A stretch of 64,000 nucleotides of DNA, from the NCBI GenBank assembly GCA_964428015.1, contig CAYRWR010000020.1, forward strand, positions 3,846 to 67,845, read 5' to 3'. The position numbers were made by a program, and so were the translations under genes. The notes beneath the pieces are model-generated. The model did not search any database. It was not told the origin of the DNA and saw nothing but the letters and a program-made list of their open reading frames with translations. How positions within the stretch are numbered: the first letter of the stretch is position 1; each line of letters starts with the position of its first letter. Of the stretch, positions 8,217 through 17,062 are shown one piece after another. The stretch comes from CAYRWR01 sp964428015. Lineage in GTDB: Bacteria > Spirochaetota > Brevinematia > Brevinematales > CAYRWR01.

Positions 8217-8888
8217 TTATAGTTCTAACATATCCCGTATGGAGTGGAGTATCTGTCCCAGATTTTCATATTCCAGGTAGGGCAGCTTTTTCCTGTTCAT
8301 CAGGGATGCCAGGTCTGAATCTTTTTGTGCAAAGGAAAAACGTGCAGCCTGTGCAGCAGGAAGATCGGCGCGGCTGCTGCCCGTAAAAAACACCGGGACT
8401 CCTCGATTCTGGAAATACTCTATAACCCTTCCCGTGTCTATGCCTCGCAAATAATCATAATAAGGGCTGGAAGTGTCAGGCAATAGATAGATATTCCGGT
8501 TTTTGTACACTCCGGGGTTAGCCCATAGTTCCAGCTTTTCAGCCAGGCCATGGTGCTTCAGAAAATGCTCCATATAATATGCGCAGCCGGTGGACAGAAT
8601 CCTGACTTCTCCCCCCAGTTCTTTCACACCGTCGATCAGATAATCCAACTGTTCTGTTTTAGTGAGGGATTCGATTTCCTGGTGTATTACTGACTCATCC
8701 TGTTCGATATTGTTCAGTACCAGATTGAAATATTCCACGTCGGGGAGTATTTCTTTAGCCCAATCCCGGGTCATGTCAAGACCCCGCTGACCGATATACT
8801 TCCGGATCATGAGGCTGATAAAGTCCTGATTTGTAACAGTTCCGTCAAAACCTAAAATAAACATAAATTTCAAGTTAGTTTCAGACAT
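8217..8888 (-). CDS. HAD-superfamily protein with degraded catalytic motifs (probable pseudo-phosphatase)
   Basis: A 223-residue protein with the layout of HAD-IB/MtnX-like phosphatases. Motif I, normally DFDGT, reads GFDGT, so the nucleophilic Asp is Gly (codon GGT). Motif II is LSTGC. The Lys motif, usually CKGR, reads DTGR. Motif IV, usually GDGxSD, reads GSSRAD. Three of four catalytic positions are therefore lost while the fold is intact, and the frame is open. The ATG at 8888 shares its A with the TAA that ends the RCC1-repeat frame, so the two were built as a coupled operon. It could be a binding or regulatory protein, or a gene in decay. Confidence 0.75.
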   Translation of the reverse strand: MSETNLKFMFILGFDGTVTNQDFISLMIRKYIGQRGLDMTRDWAKEILPDVEYFNLVLNNIEQDESVIHQEIESLTKTEQLDYLIDGVKELGGEVRILSTGCAYYMEHFLKHHGLAEKLELWANPGVYKNRNIYLLPDTSSPYYDYLRGIDTGRVIEYFQNRGVPVFFTGSSRADLPAAQAARFSFAQKDSDLASLMNRKKLPYLEYENLGQILHSIRDMLEL

Positions 8889-9049
8889 TATTTTCCATCC
8901 CAAAGTTTATCCCAACCGGGAATGTTATCATTGGTCCCCATCCCCAGCTCTCCACTTGAACTGCTGCCGGTGACCCATAGGGTATCGTCAATCCGTACCG
9001 CCAGGCTTTGTAATTCGCCACAGGAAAAGATTTTACCGATGTGAGAACC
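8888..9049 (-). pseudogene. Cut-off last repeat of the RCC1 gene, downstream of an in-frame TGA
   Basis: Directly after the TGA at 9052-9050 the same frame stays open for 53 codons and continues the RCC1 pattern: SCGELQSLAVRIDDTLWVTG, then GELGMGTNDN and WDKLWDGK, ending with TAA at 8890-8888. This is the missing final repeat of the protein encoded at 9050-9985. It is untranslated unless the TGA is read through or is a sequence error. The final TAA overlaps the ATG of the HAD gene. Confidence 0.75.
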
Positions 9050-9985
9050 TCACAAAACCCAGAGGCTGGTACCTAATGAGTAGGCATAGTTATCTCCCGT
9101 ACCATATAAACGACCATCTTTTAATAAAACCAGGCTGTGATCACCCGCCGCTGCGACATCCATAGCATTGGTAAGTACCAGGCTCCAGGAGGTCTTATAA
9201 GCTGAGGTGATGCCGATACCCAGCTGTCCATACTGATTTCTGCCGCAGCTCCATACCGTCCCATCCCGCAGCAGCACCAGGCTGTGATCATTCCCAACTG
9301 CTGCCTTCTGGACGTTGGACAAGATGAAGACCCAGTTATTGGTTGAGGCTGTGTTTCCTGTGCCCAGCTGTCCGTAGTCATTCTTGCCGGTAGCCCATAG
9401 GGTGTGATCTGTCCTGATCAGCATACTGTGCTTATATCCCGCCCAAATCAGCCTGACATTGGTGGCCACTTGTTCCCAGGTATAGACACTGAGGGGTGAG
9501 GGTGAGCCATTCCCCAACTGGCCGGTATCGTTGGCTCCTGTGGCCCACAGGGTAGCATCCCCGCGGATAGCCAGGCTGTAAAAAAATCCCGCGGAGATAG
9601 TGCTGACCTGATCCAGGGTCAGGGTAAAGGTAAAACGGTCGCCATTATTGCCTACTCCCAGCTGACCCTCGCTATTATCTCCGGTGGCCCAGAGATTTCC
9701 GTCTTCACGCAGTACCAGACTATGCGCGGCTCCCGCGGAGATGTCGGTCGCATCCCACAGGATATCTTCGAAATAATAATGGTTGGTCAAGCCTTCGACA
9801 CCGGATTGACCGGAGCTGTTGTCTCCTGAGACCCACAGAGTACCATTTTTAGACAGCAGGAGGGTGTGTCCGGATTGATTGGATATTTTAATGATAAGTC
9901 TGCTTTCATCCGGTCCGAAAAAGGGACATCCTGAAAAAAAAAGCATGCTCAGTAGAAGGGTGAACGAAAACAGGATATTCTTCAT
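9050..9985 (-). CDS. RCC1-repeat lipoprotein (truncated by in-frame TGA)
   Basis: A 311-residue lipoprotein with signal peptide and lipobox FSGC, followed by at least five RCC1-type propeller repeats of about 47 residues, each with a core like HSLVLREDGNLWATGDNS.GQLG. RCC1 repeats form a seven-bladed beta propeller, usually used for protein binding. The frame stops with TGA inside a blade (SLWVL-stop), and one more repeat follows in the same frame, so the propeller is shortened. It is probably an envelope binding protein. A gap of 365 bases lies upstream, holding a dispersed repeat and the recN terminator. Confidence 0.8.
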   Translation of the reverse strand: MKNILFSFTLLLSMLFFSGCPFFGPDESRLIIKISNQSGHTLLLSKNGTLWVSGDNSSGQSGVEGLTNHYYFEDILWDATDISAGAAHSLVLREDGNLWATGDNSEGQLGVGNNGDRFTFTLTLDQVSTISAGFFYSLAIRGDATLWATGANDTGQLGNGSPSPLSVYTWEQVATNVRLIWAGYKHSMLIRTDHTLWATGKNDYGQLGTGNTASTNNWVFILSNVQKAAVGNDHSLVLLRDGTVWSCGRNQYGQLGIGITSAYKTSWSLVLTNAMDVAAAGDHSLVLLKDGRLYGTGDNYAYSLGTSLWVL

Positions 9986-10091
9986 TGTCTCTATCCTAAA
10001 ACTATTTTTTCATTAATCATACTATATCTCAGGCATAGGATGATTTCAATTTATTTTCTCTTTTCCGCAAAAAATACCTGACTCAGTACCT

Positions 10092-10210
10092 CACCGGAGG
10101 TGTTAGGATGACGGCACCGCCCAAAAGGTCGGTGTTTCGCACTTTTTTCGGCTGTAGGGGATAAGCTGGACAGACCGACCGGGTGAGAGGGCAAAACCGC
10201 CACCCCCAGC
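10092..10210 (+). repeat. Dispersed GC-rich intergenic repeat, copy 2
   Basis: About 119 bases aligned with the reverse complement of 3189-3309, including a 14-base exact match GACGGCACCGCCCA (10110-10123) and CCGGGTGAGA. The spacing between shared blocks is nearly conserved, although the sequence between them has diverged. No reading frame is evident. Confidence 0.6.
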
Positions 10211-10285
10211 GTACCTGGGGTCTGTCCCTACGGCGGCAGCCGCACCACTGTCCGGATAGGGTAAATCCAGTCAGGACTCATAATT

Positions 10286-10317
10286 AAAAAAAGCCGGTTC
10301 ATTTTCACTGACCCGGC
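10286..10317 (-). terminator. Terminator of the recN operon
   Basis: On the minus strand GCCGG (10317-10313) pairs with CCGGC (10297-10293), followed by seven T. It ends the nadK-recN transcript. Confidence 0.6.
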
Positions 10318-10322
10318 CTTTC

Positions 10323-10350
10323 TTTAGACTTTAGACTTTAGACTTTCGAC
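10323..10350. repeat. Heptanucleotide tandem repeat next to recN stop
   Basis: Three exact copies of TTTAGAC and a fourth, TTTCGAC, fill 28 bases and end exactly at the recN stop codon (10351). Seven-base units can change copy number by slippage, but here they lie outside the coding frame. Confidence 0.8.
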
Positions 10351-12039
10351 TTACCCCCCCATCATCTCCCGGGCATGCGCTTTAGAGGTATCGCTTTCTC
10401 CGCCCAGCATGCGGGCGATCTCGCTGACTCGGGAGTCCCCGGTAAGAGATTGTACCTGGGTAAATGTCTGTCCGTCCCGGGCGGTCTTGCTGACCTGGTA
10501 GTGGACGTCAGCCTTGGAGGCGATCTGGGCCAGGTGGGTGATGACCAGGAGCTGACGCTGGGTGGACAGACTCTTCATCTTTTCGCCCACATTGCCGGCG
10601 GTCACACCCCCGATCCCGGTATCTATTTCATCGAAAACCAGAGTCTCGATACTGTCATTGGCAGAGAGGATGGATTTAAGAGCCAGCATCACACGCGAGA
10701 TTTCACCCCCTGAGGCGACCTTTTTAAGAGGACGGGCTTCCTGGCCCACATTGGACGAGATCAGGAATTCCACCCGGTCTATGCCCTGGGCAGTGACTTT
10801 GACCGACTGCCCATTGAGCAGGATCACAGACTCTTCGTCACGGACATATTTGATGTCTACGATAAATTCGGATTTATCCATACCCAGATAGCTTAATTCC
10901 TGTTTAATGGCCTGGGCCATGGTTTTAGCAGCAGTCTGGCGTTTCTGGCTGAGAGCCAGGGAGCGTTCGGTAACCTGCTTTTTGAGATCTTCGATAGCGG
11001 CACTGAGCTGTTCCAGTTCTACACCGCGGTTTTCAAATCGGGTCAGCTTATCGGCACATTCAGCGGCATAGCGGTTGAGATCTTCCAGAGAAGATTTCTG
11101 ATATTTTCTCTGCAGATCTTTAATGAGCTGCATACGGTCGGTGATAGCGTCTACCGCGCCCGCGTCATAATCCAGTTCGTCTTTGTACCCGGACAGGAGA
11201 TTAACACTTTCATCCACTTTGGCAGCCGCGTCTTCCAGGATCTCCTGGAGCTCACGGTAGCGGGCATCCAGCGGGGCTACTTCACCCAGTTCAGACAATA
11301 CCTCAGTGAGCCGGCCTTGCAGGGAAGCTTCGTCATCGTACATCAGACGGTAGGCATTGCTGAGGGCTTCACTGATTTTTTCGGCATTTTCCATACGGCG
11401 CAGCTGATCCCTCAGCTCTTCTTCTTCGCCTTCCTGAAAAGCGGCAGTCTGGATATCCTGAACTGCTGTTTCCCAGAATACTTTTTCCTGGAGGAGCTTG
11501 GCTTCATCCTGTTCCAATTCGCGTTTGAATTGTATCTTTTTCATGAGCTCCTGGTAGACTGTGCCCAGCGCGTCTCTTTCAGCATGGAGGCGGCCATAGT
11601 CGTCCAATAGATCGAGATGAACTTTTTGGTTGAGGAGCTGCTGGTGGTCGTGCTGGCCGTGCATGTCCAGCAGCCATTCGCCGATTTCAGCTAACTTGGT
11701 GATAGGCTCCTGGAAGCCGTTGACAAAGGCCCGGCTTTTCCCGTTGCCCTGTATCTCCCTGCGGATGATAAGACTTTCTGTGTCTTCTATTTCCAGCTCC
11801 TTGAGTCTGAGCCGAGCCTGGGGGCTGTTGACGCTGAATTCCGCTTCGACCACAGCTTTTTCGGTTCCGCTGCGTACTACACTGGCATCACCCCGATCTC
11901 CCAGCACCAGCCCCAGTGCTCCAACGATAATGGATTTTCCTGCTCCGGTCTCACCGCTGAAGACATTGAAACCCCGGCCTAGTTCCAGTTCCAGTTGGTC
12001 TATGATAGCGTAGTTTTTGATTTGGATGCGTTCGATCAT
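10351..12039 (-). CDS. recN: DNA repair protein RecN
   Basis: SMC-like ATPase of double-strand-break repair, 562 residues, the usual RecN length. Walker A is GETGAGKSI near residue 35, a long coiled-coil region fills the middle (~150-400), and the C-terminal head has VASGGEISRVMLALK, Walker B TLVFDEIDTGIGG and ITHLAQIA. The start is the ATG at 12039, whose ATGA overlaps the TGA of nadK, rather than an in-frame GTG three codons upstream. It is the last gene of the operon running metallophosphoesterase, ParB-like protein, nadK, recN, and is followed by a terminator. Confidence 0.97.
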   Translation of the reverse strand: MIERIQIKNYAIIDQLELELGRGFNVFSGETGAGKSIIVGALGLVLGDRGDASVVRSGTEKAVVEAEFSVNSPQARLRLKELEIEDTESLIIRREIQGNGKSRAFVNGFQEPITKLAEIGEWLLDMHGQHDHQQLLNQKVHLDLLDDYGRLHAERDALGTVYQELMKKIQFKRELEQDEAKLLQEKVFWETAVQDIQTAAFQEGEEEELRDQLRRMENAEKISEALSNAYRLMYDDEASLQGRLTEVLSELGEVAPLDARYRELQEILEDAAAKVDESVNLLSGYKDELDYDAGAVDAITDRMQLIKDLQRKYQKSSLEDLNRYAAECADKLTRFENRGVELEQLSAAIEDLKKQVTERSLALSQKRQTAAKTMAQAIKQELSYLGMDKSEFIVDIKYVRDEESVILLNGQSVKVTAQGIDRVEFLISSNVGQEARPLKKVASGGEISRVMLALKSILSANDSIETLVFDEIDTGIGGVTAGNVGEKMKSLSTQRQLLVITHLAQIASKADVHYQVSKTARDGQTFTQVQSLTGDSRVSEIARMLGGESDTSKAHAREMMGG

Positions 12040-12905
12040 TTGTGCCACCCCAGTTTTTCACGCAATGTAGTGAAGAAGTCCTCTGTATCCAGACGGAATA
12101 AAGTCACCCTATGGGGAGAGAGTGAAATACAGACCTCGTCCCCGTTGCCCAGGTCCAGACCTTCCTGTCCGTCGATAGCCAGAATAGTATTGCCTTCACG
12201 GGTCTGGATTTTGAAAGTAATTTTTTTATCAGTACCGATCACTACCGGACGTACCCCCAGGGTATGGGGGCAGATGGGTGTGATGACCAGTGCTTCCACA
12301 TCAGGTGCCAGTATAGGGCCTCCTGATGAGAGGTTGTATGCGGTTGAGCCGGTAGGAGTAGATACAATAGTGCCGTCAGCCCGGTAGTGAGATAAGACCT
12401 GCCCCTCTACCATGACGCTGATCTCTATCATACGGGCAATAGCACCCCTGGTTATCACTACGTCATTTAGTGCCTGAAAACAGGCCCGATCCAGTCCTGC
12501 ACTGCGTACCTGTGCTTCTATTACCAGACGCCGAGAGACATGATAATCTCCTGCCTGGAGGCGGTCCAGAGCCCGTTCTATGTCACGGGGTGCGATTTCC
12601 ATTAGATATCCCAGGCGTCCCGCGTGGATGCCCATGAGGGGCAGATCCCAGTGCAGAAAGGAACGTGCCGCGTAGAGAAAAGTACCATCACCGCCCACAG
12701 CCAGTATCAGTTGATAAGCATCACGGTTGAGTTCCGCGGCCGGAGGAGTGGCGCATTGGTCGCGGTGAAACTCCATTTTGAGCCTTTCATGCAGATCGTA
12801 ACCTATTGACCGTCTGTCCAGACTGGCACAGATTTTTTTAACTGTTGCGTGTACGCTGCGTGGGTAATCAGCATGGACAATCAGCACACGGTGCAGATTA
12901 CTCAT
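12036..12905 (-). CDS. nadK: NAD kinase
   Basis: Makes NADP from NAD and ATP or polyphosphate in the cytoplasm. It is 289 residues long, with the GGDGTFL motif at ~75, GIHAGRLGYL, the NDVVITRG segment and the diagnostic ADGTIVSTPTGSTAYNLSSGG that forms the NAD site. It overlaps the ParB-like gene upstream by 4 bases (ATGA) and recN downstream by 4 bases. The nadK-recN order is common in bacteria. All key residues are present. Confidence 0.97.
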   Translation of the reverse strand: MSNLHRVLIVHADYPRSVHATVKKICASLDRRSIGYDLHERLKMEFHRDQCATPPAAELNRDAYQLILAVGGDGTFLYAARSFLHWDLPLMGIHAGRLGYLMEIAPRDIERALDRLQAGDYHVSRRLVIEAQVRSAGLDRACFQALNDVVITRGAIARMIEISVMVEGQVLSHYRADGTIVSTPTGSTAYNLSSGGPILAPDVEALVITPICPHTLGVRPVVIGTDKKITFKIQTREGNTILAIDGQEGLDLGNGDEVCISLSPHRVTLFRLDTEDFFTTLREKLGWHK

Positions 12906-13825
12906 GGCCTTTTCCTCAACAAGAAATCCCGAATGGCTGACCCGATCCTGCGGAAAAACAGGCTGATACCTTTTTTACCAAAACGCAGGGAGTAATCCTT
13001 CAAGGCATCTTCCAGGTCTACATGAGCATATTTTTCTTTGAGAAAATGCCAGTGATCCAGCACCCAGATATAGAGGTCACCTTCGGTACGGCCGGGAAAA
13101 GCCCGTAATACATTATAATAATTTATACTGAACACCACTGGGGTGTACATTTCATAAAACCAGCTTTTTACAGCTTCTTTCCAAGTATATTCTTTATTAT
13201 CTTTTTCACTGATGAGATATTTGTAATTATTGATGTGTTCCAGGAGCCGGTAGTAACCCCAGGGCGTGGTCAGCTGTATCTGACTGTCCTTTACCAGACT
13301 GTCTATTCCGGTATGGTCCAGAAAATATTTTTTAGAATGAGCCAGGAGCAGCCCTTTTTCCACGTTTTCGTTTTCTTCTATGTCAACCCGGGTCAAAAGT
13401 TCGATGACCTGGGCGTCTATAAATTCCTGGCCGTTTTCACGGGCTACACTGACCCGATGATTACCGTCTTTTACGAAATAATGTTCACCCAGCTGGTACA
13501 ATTCCACCGGAGGAAGTTCTACATTGTCCATACGCAGTATATCCACATTTTCCCACCGGGAGCGGTTGTGGGGGTGCCGGGGCATGAAATTCCGGTCAAA
13601 GTCCTGGTAACGCCCTTCACTGCCAATGATCTTGTCCAGGCTCACAGTCCTAAGACCGCGATAGACCATTCCGTGAGGGGAAAGCATGTGCTTCACTTCA
13701 TCAAATTGCAGAAGCGCGTTGTCTTTTTTGAAGAGTCTTGAGAAAACATCCCCAAAAAAGGCCTTACTCTGGGCTTTGTCAAAATCTGCCTTGGCCCGGG
13801 CTTTCTTAAAAGGATCCATCAACAT
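12902..13825 (-). CDS. ParB/sulfiredoxin-like domain protein of unknown function
   Basis: A 307-residue soluble protein. The central part (about 60-160) contains LRTVSLDKIIGS, LPPVELYQLGEHYFVKDGNHR and VSVARENG, which is the pattern of ParB N-terminal/sulfiredoxin-fold domains, with the DGNHR box intact. The C-terminal half is mostly helical, acidic and aromatic-rich (ISLFFRRIG near the end) and is not recognised. There is no helix-turn-helix, so chromosome partitioning is unlikely. A GGAG lies 12 bases before the first ATG. Four-base overlap with nadK downstream; the phosphoesterase ends 6 bases upstream. Confidence 0.7.
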   Translation of the reverse strand: MLMDPFKKARAKADFDKAQSKAFFGDVFSRLFKKDNALLQFDEVKHMLSPHGMVYRGLRTVSLDKIIGSEGRYQDFDRNFMPRHPHNRSRWENVDILRMDNVELPPVELYQLGEHYFVKDGNHRVSVARENGQEFIDAQVIELLTRVDIEENENVEKGLLLAHSKKYFLDHTGIDSLVKDSQIQLTTPWGYYRLLEHINNYKYLISEKDNKEYTWKEAVKSWFYEMYTPVVFSINYYNVLRAFPGRTEGDLYIWVLDHWHFLKEKYAHVDLEDALKDYSLRFGKKGISLFFRRIGSAIRDFLLRKRP

Positions 13826-13831
13826 AACCGA

Positions 13832-14506
13832 TTATATCTCCAAATTTAGTATCTGATAATCATAACAGTTAATTACAGTTGTATCAAAATATTGAGTGAC
13901 TCTTTCAATATTGCGGTCGTACAGATGGATATGGCCATGTAAAAGATAACGGGGCCGGTATTTTTCCATATACCACAGATAAGATTCAAAACCCGTGTGT
14001 GCTCTGTCTTCCTGGTCATGTATCCCCCGGGGAGGGGCATGGGTGACCAGTACATCAACAAACCGACCGTTTATAAGTTTATTTTTAAGGAGTTGAGGAA
14101 CTGTCTTCCACATCCGGCGTTTCATCTGAGTTTCAGAATACTGGTGGCTGCCACGGTTATAGAGGATGGAGCCCTCTAATCCCATGAAAATTCGATCCTG
14201 GATCATTTCAGTCCGCATATCCAGGTTTCTGCCTCCGAAATTGGATGTGCTGTCATAATTGAATTGAGAAGAAAAGAAATCTTTATGGTCATTGGTACCG
14301 AATAAACGGGCACGATCTGTACCGTATTTATCATGATTACCGCAAACAAAAAGCAGGGGCTTTCCCAGACTGGATACAAGAAAGTCCAGATAATAACTGG
14401 GAAGGTCCCCGCAGGAAATAATTACATCTACATCACCGGCGATCGTGCGAACCTGAGGGCTATACAGCAGTTTATTGACTATATCGCTGACCGCTAATAC
14501 TTTCAA
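13832..14506 (-). CDS. Calcineurin-like metallophosphoesterase
   Basis: A 224-residue cytoplasmic phosphoesterase. The metal-binding motifs appear in order: AVSDIV near the N terminus (first Asp), IISCGDLPS, FVCGNHDKYG, LVTHAPPRG and LHGHIHLYDR. The first motif reads SDIVN instead of the usual SDxH, so the first-motif His is absent, as in some subfamilies. The substrate is unknown. It leads the ParB-like/nadK/recN gene series and follows the small protein at 14512 by 5 bases. Confidence 0.88.
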   Translation of the reverse strand: MKVLAVSDIVNKLLYSPQVRTIAGDVDVIISCGDLPSYYLDFLVSSLGKPLLFVCGNHDKYGTDRARLFGTNDHKDFFSSQFNYDSTSNFGGRNLDMRTEMIQDRIFMGLEGSILYNRGSHQYSETQMKRRMWKTVPQLLKNKLINGRFVDVLVTHAPPRGIHDQEDRAHTGFESYLWYMEKYRPRYLLHGHIHLYDRNIERVTQYFDTTVINCYDYQILNLEI

Positions 14507-14511
14507 ATAGT

Positions 14512-14664
14512 TCAGGCCTCTTGTATATGAGCTTCTATGAACTTATCAAAATCAGGTCTGCTCATCTGGTCTTTATAAAATTCCCAGATAACATCTTTGG
14601 CTTCTTCTTTTGTATCAAACTTCATTCCTTTTCCGGCACCGTCCAGGGTTACTCTAAATGGCAT
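14512..14664 (-). CDS. Small 50-residue protein
   Basis: Starts MPFRVTLDGAGKGMKF and has a charged helical remainder ending FDKFIEAHIQEA. The ATG at 14664 has AAGGAG 8 bases upstream and is preferred to an ATG at 14712 that lacks one. It has no membrane segment or cysteine. It ends 5 bases before the phosphoesterase start, so it is in the same operon. Function unknown. Confidence 0.65.
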   Translation of the reverse strand: MPFRVTLDGAGKGMKFDTKEEAKDVIWEFYKDQMSRPDFDKFIEAHIQEA

Positions 14665-14788
14665 AAGCCCACTCCTTGTCTTACTTCCAGCTGCAGGAGA
14701 AATTGATAACATGCAGTCTGGTATTTCTGTATTAAAATATTATATTGTAAGTAACTAAAAAGTCAACCCAGAAATGAAAATATCTGTT

Positions 14789-15442
14789 TTATGGGGTGTT
14801 TTTCTGACTGTTTTGATAATCATTGATGATTTTTCTGTTTGCCTCTACCTTTGCCATACGCTGATCGATAACTATGTAATAATCCAGAATCCCGTTTTTA
14901 ATACGGTATAATTCATCTTCAAAGTCAAAATTTTTGCCTCCAAACTGCATATCCATTTTGGGACCTTTGATGGCATCGGCCTTTTGCGCGTATTGGATGG
15001 CATAGTCCCAATATCCCCTGGCATGTTCGTAGCGTAGCTGGGCATGATCAAAAGCCCACTTGTAATCTTCAAAAAACTCCTGATTAAAGAAATATATTTT
15101 TTCCTTCATGTAATAATTTCCATAGGTAATATACTCTTTGGTCAACATCAGGCAGATATGCATCATAAGCAGATTCTGATATTTTTGGTATTGCAGCTCA
15201 TTAGTGATAGGTACTAATGCTTTGATAGGGTGATCAAAAGGCAAAGCAAAAGCCAATTCCAGATAAAAAATATTGCGGGTGATGGAATCTTCATCCGCGT
15301 ATAGCCAGACATTATATATCCGATAGAAGTCTTCTTTGTACCGGAGTTTCTGCGGTAGGGGTTTAAACCCATAATCCTGTATTTTTGAATATCCGGTAAC
15401 TGCTGATAAAAGCAATATCAAAAGAAGTGTCATTTTTCTCAT
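14789..15442 (-). CDS. Exported protein of unknown function
   Basis: A 217-residue protein with a Sec signal peptide (MRKMTLLLILLLSAVTGYS, no lipobox Cys), so periplasmic or secreted. The mature part is rich in Tyr, Phe and Lys and looks largely alpha-helical, with segments such as EDYKWAFDHAQLRYEHARGY that resemble TPR-like helices without a clear repeat. It lies between the sugar transferase and the small protein, with about 75-125-base gaps. No family recognised. Confidence 0.65.
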   Translation of the reverse strand: MRKMTLLLILLLSAVTGYSKIQDYGFKPLPQKLRYKEDFYRIYNVWLYADEDSITRNIFYLELAFALPFDHPIKALVPITNELQYQKYQNLLMMHICLMLTKEYITYGNYYMKEKIYFFNQEFFEDYKWAFDHAQLRYEHARGYWDYAIQYAQKADAIKGPKMDMQFGGKNFDFEDELYRIKNGILDYYIVIDQRMAKVEANRKIINDYQNSQKNTP

Positions 15443-15492
15443 GTATTCACCTCTTCACTATTATCGGGTGAATAGCAGATTTTCTCAAGGTA

Positions 15493-16938
15493 TCAATATG
15501 CGCCTTTACCCCGAATTACTTCCCAGGGTGTCCGGATCAAAATAATGATATCCAGCCATAGGTTCCAGTTTTGAACATACCAGATATCAGTCTGTATCCG
15601 GAAGTTATAATCGGTGTCGCTTCTACCGCTCACCTGCCAAAGACCGGTAATTCCCGGTACCACGGAGCTTATGATATTAAAAGGTTCTCCGATTTGTTCC
15701 AGCTCAGAGGGTAGATAAGGCCTGGGGCCAATCAGACTCATTTCACCTTTAAAGACATTTATAATCTGGGGTAATTCGTCCAGTGAAGTGTTTCTTAAGA
15801 ATTTTCCAATTTTAGTAATTCTGGGGTCTTCTTTTAACTTCCAGAATTTTTCAAAATGTTCTTTGGCTTTTTTGTCTTTTTTTAGTATTTCTTTTAATTT
15901 TTCTTCAGCATCTATATACATGGAACGAAATTTGAGTGCTTTAAATATTTTTCCATTTTTTCCGATTCTCTCCTGAATAAAAAACACAGGTCCAGGGGAT
16001 GTTATTTTGATCAACACCGCAAACACTAAAAACAGTGGTGAAATAATTGAGAATATCAAAGTACTTAGAACAAGATCAAAAATTCTTTTTATTACCAGAT
16101 TGGTAGGAGAATTCAGGCTGTTATGTATTTTTATCATAAAGAGTTTTTCACGGAATAAATAGTGCAGTTCAGAGTTGAATATGGATACACCCTGTAAATC
16201 CGGTATCATTATTACTCTACGGACATATTTGTACACATGGTTGATGAGGTTGCGTAACACTTCAGGTGGATAGGGTACAGCAATAAACACAGTATCCACA
16301 TTGAGTTCTGAAACTATTTCCGTAAAATTAGCAATTTCACCGTAGATTTTATAGGACTTTCCATTAATTTCCAGGGTTTTTCCGGTTTGTCTGGGATCAT
16401 CATCCAGAAAGCCTAATATCTTATAACCTAGGTGTTCTTCGTGTGTAATCCCTTTGACAGTGGCTAAAGCCATTTCTCCGGCGCCTAAAATAATGACGTT
16501 TTCCTTCCAGGGACCAAGTTTATACAATAACTTTTTTCCCCAGTAACGGAAAAGCGGAAAGATGAATAGACTGCTCACCCAGAGCAATACAAAGAAAAGG
16601 CGTAAGACGTTAACATGTTGGCGAAGGAGATAAAATGTCACTGCTATAAAAAAAAGTGAAAGAGTCAGGGATTTTACCAGTGTACGGGTCTCTTCCCAGA
16701 ACGGATATCTGGTACGGTATAGTCCTGCGAAAAAGAAAAACACCACTATGACAATCGGCACCCAGTACATAGAAGCAGTGTAACTTAAGGTGAAAGTAAA
16801 AGTAGGAAGACCGGGGATAAAAAGGTCTACAACTGTACGTCTGATTATGACTGCGATAAATACTGCGACATAATAGGCACTAAGATCCAGGGCCAGGAGA
16901 CTCAGGTACTGCAGAATCTTCTTCAGCCATTTGTTCAT
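15493..16938 (-). CDS. Undecaprenyl-phosphate sugar phosphotransferase (exopolysaccharide initiation)
   Basis: Inner-membrane enzyme that transfers a sugar-1-phosphate to undecaprenyl phosphate and starts exopolysaccharide or O-antigen synthesis. It has 482 residues: about five N-terminal membrane spans to ~residue 140, a nucleotide-binding-like domain with ILGAGEMALATVKG, one membrane span at ~290-315, then the bacterial sugar transferase domain with KRIFDLVLS, KFRSMY, TSLDELPQIINVFKGEMS and IGPRP, and GITGLWQVSGR. Similar to WbaP/WcaJ. The ATG at 16938 follows GGAGGGAG and is preferred to an in-frame start 14 codons upstream. No other polysaccharide genes are adjacent. Confidence 0.92.
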   Translation of the reverse strand: MNKWLKKILQYLSLLALDLSAYYVAVFIAVIIRRTVVDLFIPGLPTFTFTLSYTASMYWVPIVIVVFFFFAGLYRTRYPFWEETRTLVKSLTLSLFFIAVTFYLLRQHVNVLRLFFVLLWVSSLFIFPLFRYWGKKLLYKLGPWKENVIILGAGEMALATVKGITHEEHLGYKILGFLDDDPRQTGKTLEINGKSYKIYGEIANFTEIVSELNVDTVFIAVPYPPEVLRNLINHVYKYVRRVIMIPDLQGVSIFNSELHYLFREKLFMIKIHNSLNSPTNLVIKRIFDLVLSTLIFSIISPLFLVFAVLIKITSPGPVFFIQERIGKNGKIFKALKFRSMYIDAEEKLKEILKKDKKAKEHFEKFWKLKEDPRITKIGKFLRNTSLDELPQIINVFKGEMSLIGPRPYLPSELEQIGEPFNIISSVVPGITGLWQVSGRSDTDYNFRIQTDIWYVQNWNLWLDIIILIRTPWEVIRGKGAY

Positions 16939-17018
16939 TCCGCTCCCTCCATGAAAGTGCATGTTAGTATGATAACACAAAAGTCATCAAATGACAATTA
17001 AACCTAACTTTAAAAAAA

Positions 17019-17045
17019 AACCGGGTTGTGTTTAACAACCCGGTT
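17019..17045 (-). terminator. Terminator after the first LPP20-like lipoprotein
   Basis: AACCGGGTTGT (17019-17029) pairs with ACAACCCGGTT (17035-17045) around a 5-base loop. On the minus strand it is followed by nine A-complement T bases. Confidence 0.9.
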
Positions 17046-17062
17046 ACGATAAATATGTTTGA

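Noticed and set aside
8888..9985. TGA read as tryptophan or selenocysteine in the RCC1 gene
   Set aside because: Many genes here end cleanly with TGA (nadK, thioesterase) and no SECIS-like hairpin was seen; a nonsense mutation or readthrough is simpler.
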